From Ganoderma boninense (lineage: Eukaryota > Basidiomycota > Agaricomycetes > Polyporales > Polyporaceae): 64,000 nt of DNA. This document shows, piece by piece, positions 55,337-64,000 of the stretch; the stretch's first letter is position 1; each line of letters starts with the position of its first letter. The position numbers were made by a program, and so were the translations under genes. The notes below the pieces were generated by a model, which was not told where the DNA came from, searched no databases, and was given only the letters and a program-made list of their open reading frames with translations. The stretch lies in NCBI GenBank assembly GCA_002900995.3, contig CM035306.1, forward strand, positions 186,001 through 250,000, read 5' to 3'.

Positions 55337-56018
55337 GGCGGGTGCGATGATGAGGGTGCTATGTTATGTTGTGCGTGTGCAAACTATATCGCTTCACTAG
55401 CACATCAGTGACTACGTCCCATCTGCCGAAAGACTCGGCCAACTCTCCTCGCTAAGCTTCATACCAAACGTCCCTGGCAGGCCCTCGCACTGCCCTCGCA
55501 AGGCTGAGCGCTGAGGACGGTACATTAGCGCCAACCAAACGCGTCATGTCACGTCGTGACGGTTCGCGTTCTCGCCTGTGCACGCATCACGGTCTGTCAC
55601 TGTCTTGTGGAAAGCGGTCGGCATGGGCCGAACTGCCGAGTTCTTCGAATCGCGGTCTGAAAAGGCTGACCAAGCGAATCTTGTCCTTACTCTCCCATCT
55701 CCACCACCAAATCAATGTTATCGCCGTCCTGGCTGGACCGAGCATTCGCTTCGAAACGACCCATGACTCGACCTCGTGGGCCGCCACTGTCACGAACTCA
55801 TCATGCCGGCAACCACGCCGTGTGGATGGAGCCGGGAGCCTGGCTGGAAGGGATGAGAAAGGCACCGAGGGAAGGGGAGTTACAGAAGGCGGCAGAGGCG
55901 GTGAGGCACACAAGTCGCTCTGGTAAGCAACTGGCTCTCGAGTCTGATTATCGAGCCCCGGGACGTGCAGTGGGTGACTCCTGGTGCTATTATAAGCAAA
56001 GTTCGCGACTGTGGGGAC
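55337..56018. other. Upstream region of AKR copy 3
   Basis: No gene is supported. The part from about 55840 onward is similar to the region upstream of AKR copy 4 (59130-59345): both contain gtaagcaact, tctgattatcgagcccc and gacgtgc in the same order. It therefore belongs to the tandem duplication unit. Confidence 0.5.
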
Positions 56019-56026
56019 TATATAAG
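56019..56026 (+). promoter_or_regulatory. TATA box of AKR copy 3
   Basis: TATATAAG lies 77 bases upstream of the end of the leader at ATG 56103. The matching site in copy 4 reads cataaag. Confidence 0.55.
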
Positions 56027-56102
56027 GAGTCCCACCACCTCGCTCTGGCCCACCCACACTCTACCTGCCCAACCACCATCGACCTAACAAGGAGCACCAG
56101 CG

Positions 56103-58162
56103 ATGTCGACCACCACGAAGATGCCGTATGGTATGTGGGTTGCCGCTGCTCACTCGATCTCGGGCTGACGTTGCCCCCAGTCCGCCTTGGAAACTCGGGT
56201 CTCAAGATCTCGAAGATCATCCTCGGATGCATGTCCTACGGCGACCCGCGCTGGCAAGAGTGGGTCCTCCCGGAGGAAGAGGCGATCAAACACATTAAAT
56301 ATGCGTGCGTAAAATCATACCTTGCTGGCTGTATGCGCCTAGAACCTCCCCTTGCTCCAGATACGACCATGGGATCACGACGTTTGACACTGCCAACGTG
56401 AGTGCAGCTGCAGCGCGGTTCTGAGGTTCGTCACTGAGCATCTCCCTGCAGATCTACTCGCACGGCCAATCCGAGATCATCCTGGGGAACGCGATCAAGA
56501 AGCTCGACCTCCCGCGCGACGAGCTCGTCATCCTCACAAAGGTGCGCATATATGCGCTCTTCCGGACCGTATTCATCCCTGATCGCACGTATCAGGTCTA
56601 CTTCCCCATTGCCAAGGAAGGCGCCCGCCTCGACGGCAATCCAGAGGATTCGGGGATTATCAACCAACACGGACTGAATCGTAAGGTGCGCTCACGCTGC
56701 TCAATTTTGGTCTGGAATACAGTTCGTCTCTGTGATCTCAGTCCCTCTGGGGAGCGCTGCACTGAGATCACGTAGTAGATTTGGGTGTAAAAGAGAGACC
56801 CCAGGTCAGCGTTAGCGGTCTCTGTGTCTGATGCGCGGAACACAATCGAAAATACTGCGGATTACAGTCGTTGACTCTGTGCAGACGGGTTGTGGCTGAG
56901 TAGCCTGGTTCGATTGTGGCTAGAAACGATCTCTGCACAGAGGAAGGCGGCTCTCTGCCGAGCGAACATCTGAGCGGATGACATAGCACCCCCGCAGATC
57001 CAGCCATCTCTGCACTAGTTCTGAGGCATACAGAGATTTTACTTTTTCCTGACGCACCCGGATCGCACAACATGCACGACCACGATTGACGTATTCCAGC
57101 ATAGCTTCGACCGAGCAGCAGCTGACCACGATGTCCATTTTACAGCATATCTTCGATTCGGTGAAGGCGAGCTTGAAGCGCCTCCAGCTCGACTACATCG
57201 ACGTCTTGCAGTGTGCGTCCTTGATATCATGTGGCTGAGGCCTTTGCTGAAAACTTGGCGTTTCAGGCCATCGCTTCGATTATACTACACCAATTGAAGA
57301 GACGGTAAGTGACAAATTGGAACAATACCGTGCGAGATACTGAAGGTATATGTATCCATAGATGCAAGCTCTTCATGATGTGGTACAAGCCGGCTACGTC
57401 AGGTACATCGGCATGAGCTCGTGCCACGCCTACCAATGTGAGCCGTCCATCCGTTCTTTGCCGTGTGCGAGCTGAGCTCCGAGTCTCTCCCAGTTCACCA
57501 GATGCAAAGTGCGTTGACGAGATGCCGTCCAGGCCGACATGACCGCTCACAACCCCGCTTGCAGACTACGCCATCACCCACAACCTCACGCCGTTCATCT
57601 CCATGCAGAACCACTACAGCCTGATCTACCGTGAGGAGGAACGCGAGATGTTCCCCACGCTGAAGGTGCGCCTCCGAGATCCTCACTGCAGCTGTCGCCG
57701 GCACTGTCGCGAGCCGGGCTCATCGTCGGGATTCGTCGACAGCTCTTCGGGGTGGGCTCGATCCCCTGGTCACCCCTCGGCCGCGGGCTGCTGACTCGCC
57801 CCATTGGTGCCGAGACCACCCGCGGGAAGTCGGACAGAATGCTCTCGCGGCACGAGAACGAGGTTGTGCCAGCCATCCGGCAGAGGTGCGCCGTCCATTC
57901 CCCACCCCATCCTTTCTTAGGTGACGGTTGTATTGGAATTATCAGCGTGGAGGAGCTCGCGAAGAAGAAGGGCGTGAGCATGGCGCAGATATCAATGGCG
58001 TGGGTGCTCGCGAAGCCGCACGTGTCGGCGCCGATCGTGGGCACGACGAGCCTTGCGAACCTCGAGGACATCCTCTGTTCGCTGAATGTGAAGCTCACCG
58101 AGGACGAGATCAAGTTCCTGGAGGAGAACTACAGGCCTCTGCCTGTCTCGGGGCACGTTTGA
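56103..58162 (+). CDS. Aldo/keto reductase, copy 3 (with a 460-base intron)
   Basis: MSTTTKMPYG is spliced to VRLGNSGLKISKIILGCMSY. Next come YDHGITTFDTAN, IYSHGQSEIILGNAIKKLDL, RDELVILTK and VYFPIAKEGARLDGNPEDSG up to INQHGLNRK. A 460-base intron (56686-57145) separates this from HIFDSVKASLKRLQLDYIDV. The rest is GHRFDYTTPIEET, MQALHDVVQAGYVRYIGMSS, FISMQNHYSLIYREEEREMF, LGRGLLTRPIGAETTRGKSD, SVEELAKKKGVSMAQISMAW and APIVGTTSLANLEDILCSLN, ending PVSGHV at 58162. The Asp-Tyr-Lys-His tetrad is complete. Introns other than the long one are 50-70 bases. Its tandem neighbour at 59370 is nearly the same protein. Confidence 0.88.
56686..57145 (+). other. Expanded intron in AKR copy 3
   Basis: GTGCGC at 56686 and TTACAG ending at 57145 bound an intron of 460 bases where copies 1, 2 and 5 have about 60-80. 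Its right half is clearly related to the 327-base intron of copy 4 (59973-60299): both contain, in order, tagtagcctgg, ggctaga, gcagatc, agccatct and aggcataca. The insertion thus predates the tandem duplication. Confidence 0.65.
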
Positions 58163-58994
58163 GCGTTTGGGCGGAGGTACGATCTATGGTACGCGTGAGA
58201 AGATCCGACGAGACCGTGTACGATGTCATTGGGAAGAACTTAGTCTGCATGCGTTTGAAAATATGCACCTCATTCGTCGGCGTATTTTCCTAGCTGTCGG
58301 GGGCTCGGCACAATCCCCCCCTGATGCGGTACCGAGACCCTTCACGTCGGCCTCCTCTCCCTTCTTCGCCACGAACTCTGTTTCTAGGAGTGAGGATCGT
58401 CCTACTAATGTATGATTCCTTGGCATATCGTAACTGATTTAAGAACTTTTACAGGCAGCAGTCGACAGCCGGCGGCCCGTGAGGCCTTGAGCTTGAGGTG
58501 CTAGATGCACAGCGGCGTCTAAAGTTGTGGCTTGTAAAGCCAAGTTACTAATTACGCCAGCCTAACATCCCGTTCGCCGCTGGGAGACTCTGCCAGCTCT
58601 CTTGATCGTTCTCCCGCTACCCACTTCGACTCCGAGTGGCTGTGGTGGGTGAAGACATGTTTCACCAACGAGGAGCAGCGTCCGTCCCCGCGGCGACGCG
58701 TGGAGTCACGGTGTGACCGTTCGCGTTCTTTCCTCCCGGGGCGTCACACGTGCCAGGGTCTCAGCGCTTGTCGAGCTCTCGCCAGGCAAGTCGAAATCAA
58801 CTCGACGGAAACTTCGCGGCGAGAGGATCTTTCCCGTGCTCCTAACCAGGTCTGATTCGTGCAAGTTATTCTCGTGCACAAATAGAACTGACGAAAAGAT
58901 GCTCTGCGTGATTCCCCGAGTTCGACGCCGGCGCGTGATTATGCCTTCTATGTAACGTAATCGTCGAGATCTCGCCGCAAGTTCGTTGTGCTCT
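58163..58994. other. Spacer between AKR copies 3 and 4
   Basis: No coding feature is supported. The first 250 bases are the 3' flank of copy 3. Short open frames near 58650-58960 on both strands show no domain. Confidence 0.4.
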
Positions 58995-59049
58995 TCTTCT
59001 TCCTCCTCCTCCTTCTCCTTCTCCTCCTCCTCCTCCTCCTCCTCCTCTT
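58995..59049. repeat. Pyrimidine-rich TCC/TTC microsatellite
   Basis: About 50 bases of (TCC)n with TTC interruptions on the plus strand lie about 320 bases upstream of AKR copy 4. The related promoter of copy 3 lacks it. Confidence 0.85.
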
Positions 59050-59369
59050 GCTGACTGACCGGGAACGTCTTTATTTTTTTTAAACAAAGAATGCTGTTAT
59101 CGTCCCGACTGAACCTACTGGCACGCACTGGAAGAGATGGGGGATGGAAGGGAGTTGCAATGGGCGGTGGAGGGACACAAATCGCTTCGGTAAGCAACTC
59201 CTTCTGATTATCGAGCCCCCGGACGTGCGGTGGGTAATCCGTACGCTATTCTAAGCGAGGTTCGCCGCTGTGGACAGGTCATAAAGGTCCCGCACCGCCG
59301 CTCTAGCCCCCGTTGTGCACCCCTACTTCACTTGACCGAACAGCTTCGCCCTAGGAAAGAGCATCGGTG

Positions 59370-61317
59370 ATGTCGACCACTGCAAAGATGCCGTATGGTG
59401 CGTTGGATCTTACGCCGCTCGCTCGATACTGGGTTCACGCTAACATCTTCTCAGTCCGCCTTGGGAACTCGGGTCTTAAGATCTCGAAGATCATCCTCGG
59501 ATGTATGTCGTATGGAGATCCACGCTGGCAAGAGTGGGTCCTCCCAGAGGAAGAGGCGATCAAGCACATCAAATACGCGTACGTAAAGTCGTAAAATGCA
59601 GACTGTATGCGCCTAGAACGACCCCTTTGCTCCAGATACGATCATGGCATCACGACGTTCGACACTGCCAACGTGAGTGCGAGCTCCCCCCTTGTTTGTA
59701 AGGTCTCATTGAGCACTGAGACTAAGCATAATCTACCAGATGTACTCTCACGGCCAATCGGAGATCATACTCGGGAACGCGATCAAGAAACTCAACCTCC
59801 CACGCGACGAGCTCGTCATCCTCACAAAGGTGTGCATATATGCGCTGTTCGTGACTGTATGCGTGCTGATCGCGCCTCTCAGGTCTACTTTCCCGTTGCA
59901 GAGGGAAGATCTCGCCTCGATGGGAATCCAGAGGATTCAGGGATCATCAACCAACACGGACTGAATCGCAAGGTGCGTTCGGGTTGTTCGACCTCCGTCA
60001 GAAAGACGGTTTCTGTCTGTGGCTTCAATGCAGCATTGCGCAGAGGCTCTGAGACCACAGAGATGGAGTTACAGTCGGAGATTCCAACGGGCAGAGAAGC
60101 TGCGGCCTAGTAGCCTGGGTCCATCACGGCTAGAGACAATGTCACTGGACAGAGATAGAGGGCTTCAGCAGAGTGTGCATCTCTCAGCATATTCCATATC
60201 CGTGCAGATCGAGCCATCTTTGCACTGAGGCATACAAAGAATGAACGTTTTAATGGAGTCCGGATTGAGTAGCGGCTGACCACGATTACCTTTTCACAGC
60301 ATATCTTCGACTCGGTGAAGGCGAGCTTGAAGCGGCTGCAGCTCGACTACATCGATGTTTTGCAATGTGCGTGCTGGATGACATATAGTTGACATCTCCA
60401 CTGAAATTTTGCTTTGCAGGCCATCGCTTCGACTACACTACGCCTATCGATGAGACTGTGAGTTACAAATCGGAACAATATTATGCGGGACACTCAAGGC
60501 ATGAGTAGATGCAAGCTCTCCACGACGTTGTACAAGCCGGGTACGTTAGGTACATCGGCATGAGCTCTTGCTACGCCTATCAATGTGAGCACTCGAGTCG
60601 TTTGGAATTGTGCGTGATTTAACCTTGGAGTCTCTTCCAGTTCACCAGATGCAAAGTGCGTCCATCTTGTAACGTGCATGAGACGCCGCTGCTTACAATC
60701 CGTCTCGTAGATTACGCCATCACCCATAATCTCACCCCATTCACCTCGATGCAAAACCATTACAGCCTGATCTACCGTGAAGAGGAGCGCGAGATGTTTC
60801 CTACGCTGAAGGTGCGTCGCCACCCTCGCATCCACTGCAGGAACCGCGAAAGCCGGGCTCACCGTCTACATCCGCCCAACAGCTCTTCGGTGTGGGCTCG
60901 ATTCCATGGTCGCCTCTCGGCCGTGGGCTGCTGACTCGCCCTGTCGGCGTCGGCGCAGACACGGCCCGCGGGAAGTCAGACAGGTTACTCTCGCGGTACG
61001 AGAACGACGTCTTGCCCGCCGTCCGGACGAGGTGCGTCTTCCAAGTTCAATCTCCCTCATCTCTCTTCCTTCCTCCTGACTTAATCTTGATGCCGTGCAG
61101 CGTGGAGGAGGTGGCGAAGAAGAAGGGCGTGAGCATGGCGCAGATCGCGATGGCGTGGGTGCTCGCGAAGCCACACGTCTCCGCGCCGATCGTGGGCACG
61201 ACGAGCCTTGCGAACCTCGAGGACATCCTCGGCTCGCTGAACGTGAAGCTCACTGAGGAGGAGATCAAGTTCCTGGAGGAGAACTATAGGCCGTTGCCCA
61301 TCTCGGGGCACGTGTGA
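59370..61317 (+). CDS. Aldo/keto reductase, copy 4 (with a 327-base intron)
   Basis: ATG 59370 gives MSTTAKMPYG, spliced to VRLGNSGLKISKIILGCMSY. Then come YDHGITTFDTAN, MYSHGQSEIILGNAIKKLNL, RDELVILTK, VYFPVAEGRSRLDGNPEDSG and INQHGLNRK. After the 327-base intron (59973-60299) the gene continues HIFDSVKASLKRLQLDYIDV, GHRFDYTTPIDET, VVQAGYVRYIGMSSCYAYQ, FTSMQNHYSLIYREEEREMF and LGRGLLTRPVGVGADTARGK. It ends with SVEEVAKKKGVSMAQIAMAW, APIVGTTSLANLEDILGSLN and LPISGHV at 61317. The tetrad is complete. Compared with copy 3 it has a three-residue expansion (GVGADT) in the loop before ARGKSD. Gene and promoter arose by direct tandem duplication. Confidence 0.88.
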
Positions 61318-61758
61318 GCGGAGGCACGCTGTACTAGACCGCAAGAAACTAGTCTGCTCGTCTTTAACATACGCACTATAAATCTCATCTAGGGGCTGAT
61401 TTGCTTCCGGCGCGCTTCGAACTGCAGCCCAGTGCTCTCGGCTCTCGACGACCGGCCGAACCTCGAGCAGACGCAGCAAGGTCACGGTCACAGTCGTTTG
61501 GCGTCTCCGAACAGTTTCAAACTCCGGATGGCCTTCGGGGCGTCGGACGGCTGCGAGAATTGCCTGCAATGGGCAAGGTAGAAGCGATATGTTTGTTTTC
61601 TGACGTATGTTCACCGAAACAGGATTAGCGCCCGGAGCTCATGTGGAGACACCCACAGGTGGGTCCGAATGAGGACTCAGATATTTATTGATCGCCGCCA
61701 CATCGCCAGGATGCGCACGTACAGCACAGCACCTTCAAACTCCTACGTCTCAGATTCT

Positions 61759-63523
61759 ATGGCGGCCGTTACGAACTCTATGAAATATGGTGCGCCAGTG
61801 GTTCTTCGAGAAGCGCTGCGTCTGCGAGCTAACCTCCATTTTCCGCAGTGCGCCTCGGAAACTCTGGCCTCAAGGTGTCCAGGTTGATCCTTGGCACGGC
61901 GTTGTGGGGCAACCCGAAATTCCTTCCGTGGGCGACCATCGACGAGGAGGCTGCGATAGAACAGGTCCGTGTTGCGTAAGTCTTCTTCCCCGGCGAACCC
62001 AGTTCAGGACCATCCGCACTGTCATCGCCCATGCTCACCTGCACAGATATGAGAACGGCATCACGACGTTCGATACTGCTGATGTATGCATCCTACGGGC
62101 TGAGGTCGCGGTTATCGCTGACGAGACATTAGATTTACTCCTTCGGTCTCGCGGAGAAGTTCCTCGGGAACGCGATCAGGCGGCTCAACCTTCCCCGAGA
62201 GGAGCTCGTGATCATGACGAAGGTTGGCACAACATACACACATCTCGACCGATGATCATGATTTACTGACGGCGGGGCCTACGAGCAGATCGGGTTGCCA
62301 ATGGTCAACCTAGACGATCCAGACGCTGCGAAGAAGTACGCGGAGCCGGAGCGGTATGGGCTCGTCAATCGACGTGGGCTCAGCAGGAAGGTCCACCTTA
62401 TTCATTCCCTTCGAGTTTTTGAGAGGATGCTGATGACTTGAAATGGTTCAGCATATTTTCGACGGTGTCAAAGAGGCTCTCGAACGCATGCAACTCGATT
62501 ACATCGACGTTATTCAATGTGCGCCCGATCCATGAGCTACTTATCGCATCGGGATCGAGCTGATCGTATTGCAGGCCACAGGTTCGATCCCAATACGCCC
62601 ATCGCAGAAACGATGTGCTACGGCGCATGGTGTTTGTCCTCCAGTCGCTGATTAAGAATTATTAGATGCGTGCTTTGCACGACGTCGTCCAAGCCGGCCA
62701 CGTTCGCTACATCGGCATGAGCTCTTGCTGGGCTTATCAGTGTAGGTTCCCCACTGTCTGCAAGACCTGAATGTCAATGTTCACCGTCCATCGTGCTCTC
62801 AGTCCAAGCTATGCAGAGTGAGAGAATATTTCCCCACACGAAGTGCCAGAATGTCCCGCTGATACAAGACCTTCCATAAAGACTATGCTCTGGACAATAA
62901 CTTGACGCCCTTCATCACGATGCAAAACCACTACAACCTCCTGTATCGTGAGGAAGAACGCGAGATGTACCCGACGCTGAAGGTCCTTATTACGCGTATT
63001 TATACACAGAGAGGATCCTGATGTATTTCCTGCCAGATGTTCGGCGTCGGCTCTACCCCTTGGTCACCACTGGCGAAGGGTCTCCTCACGCGCCCTCTCG
63101 GTGAGGAGGCGAACACCATTCGCTCAAAGGATCCGTAAGTGCACTACGACCGCCTCATTTTCTAATAAGAGCCAATGAACTTCTTCTTTGAAGGTCCTTG
63201 GCGAAGTACAAGAGCGCGGCGACGCAGACGACCCTGTCCCGGGTCGAGGAGCTCGCGACGAAGAAGGGAGCGAGCATGGCCCAGCTCTCGTTCGCATGGC
63301 TATTGCATAAGGAAGGCGTGACAGCGCCCATCGTCGGACCCAGCAGCGTCGAAAAGCTGCGGGGATTGTTAGGTGAGCTGTCTTGTGCCGTGGTATTCTG
63401 TCGCCCAAAAGCCTGAACGTAGCGTAACGTGATGAAGGGAGCATGGAGATTACGCTGAGCGACGAAGAGCTTCGCTACTTGGAAGAATCGTACGTCCCTG
63501 TACCTATCTTCGGTCACTCTTAG
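61759..63523 (+). CDS. Aldo/keto reductase, copy 5 (divergent)
   Basis: ATG 61759 (MAAVTNSMKYG) is spliced to VRLGNSGLKVSRLILGTALW. It differs from the others by GNPKFLPWATIDEEAAIEQV and a longer loop IGLPMVNLDDPDAAKKYAEP before YGLVNRRGLSRK. Catalytic residues: YENGITTFDTAD (Asp), FYSFGLAEKFLGNAIRRLNL (Tyr), REELVIMTK (Lys) and GHRFDPNTPIAET (His). The C-terminal half has FITMQNHYNLLYREEEREMY, FGVGSTPWSPLAKGLLTRPL, ELATKKGASMAQLSFAWLLH and APIVGPSSVEKLRGLLG, ending PVPIFGHS at 63523. The intron after GLSRK is short. It appears to be an older paralog in the row, with possibly different substrate preference because the loops around the active site differ. Confidence 0.87.
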
Positions 63524-63728
63524 TCGGCGTTAGCTATCGTTGGTGGGATGATACGTGGACTTGGAGCAATCTCCGTCATTAACTCAGGGTTTGCATTCGT
63601 TTCGGCGGGGAAGGTTGTCCATCAAGTACCAGAAATCTCAAATTGTCCGGCTTATCCAGAAGCATACAGGTACAATACCATCGTCAGTGTCCACGATACC
63701 ATGATCACTCAACATACTGCAGTTCCTC

Positions 63729-64000
63729 TCAATCCGAAACCGGTTCTGGCAGAAATCTCGTATCCTCCAAATCCTCCGAAGTCTCCGACTGATATCCGTC
63801 ATCCCCACTTCCTCTGTCGTCCTCCTGCACATTGTCGACGCCTGCTCTATCATCTTCATACCCGTCGGACTTCACACCCTTCTCGTCCTCATACCCGAAG
63901 TCGACACAAAGAGTCCCGTCCTCGCTTGGCCCCGAGTACACGCTTCCGATTTCGTCCTCAGTGGCCTCATCGTCCTCCTCTTCGGAATCGGGCCCATCAT
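63729..64000 (-). CDS. Acidic C-terminus of a protein running off the window
   Basis: The minus strand is open from the window edge to a stop at 63729. It encodes a strongly acidic, Ser/Gly-containing tail (DDGPDSEEEDDEATEDEIGS, later CVDFGYEDEKGVKSDGYEDD and SETSEDLEDTRFLPEPVSD). No domain is visible. An internal ATG at 63941 is unlikely to be the true start because the frame stays open and of the same character upstream. Convergent with AKR copy 5, about 205 bases apart. The identity of the gene cannot be told from this part. Confidence 0.55.
   Translation of the reverse strand, partial: DGPDSEEEDDEATEDEIGSVYSGPSEDGTLCVDFGYEDEKGVKSDGYEDDRAGVDNVQEDDRGSGDDGYQSETSEDLEDTRFLPEPVSD

Noticed and set aside
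1..64000. CRISPR arrays, rRNA genes, or bacterial operon signals
   Set aside because: None seen. Gene structure with many short spliceosomal introns is fungal, so prokaryotic features are not expected.

Overview
The window reads as nuclear DNA of a filamentous basidiomycete, most likely a wood- or litter-decay agaricomycete. The coding regions are GC-rich and broken by many introns of about 50-70 bases with GTRNGY-type donors, short intergenic spaces and TATA boxes 50-90 bases upstream of starts. It carries large fungal families: BTB/POZ proteins, aldo/keto reductases (AKR), a GH3 beta-glucosidase, a cytochrome P450 and 2-oxoglutarate/Fe(II) (2OG) dioxygenases. All gene models are my own reading of splice signals and conserved motifs; no search was run.

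Layout. 1-6.2 kb: tail of a BTB-type gene, then two decayed 2OG-oxygenase copies. 6.3-13 kb: two unfamiliar minus-strand genes (6343-7180 and 9952-11019), weak open frames, and a TA-flanked inverted-repeat element (11212-12337). 13.3-24.4 kb is the conserved block: a protein kinase, the nucleotide-excision-repair gene RAD7, a cytochrome P450 with an altered heme signature, and a SET-domain lysine methyltransferase. 24.5-25.2 kb: a miniature inverted-repeat element with a second one nested in its left arm.

25.2-64 kb is a dynamic accessory region in which three families alternate: BTB genes (five intact, several broken), AKR genes (five intact, one broken) and 2OG oxygenases (two intact). A GH3 beta-glucosidase lies among them. 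Two duplication modes are visible: a large inverted duplication (about 43.0-45.5 kb against 46.9-49.1 kb) around the two intact 2OG genes, and direct tandem duplication of AKR genes with their promoters (55.8-63.5 kb). The last 270 bases hold the acidic C-terminus of a gene leaving the window on the minus strand.

How the genes may work together: RAD7 acts in global-genome repair. The AKR, P450 and GH3 enzymes fit oxidation/reduction of small aromatics or aldehydes and plant glycoside breakdown, though their substrates cannot be read from sequence. The BTB proteins look like protein-interaction adaptors with an extra cysteine-rich C-terminal module that I do not recognise. Several genes (the kinase-independent 2OG copy at 0.6-2.1 kb, P450, GH3, and the gene at 6.3 kb) carry apparent single-base frame breaks, so either real decay or uncorrected assembly indels must be considered throughout.
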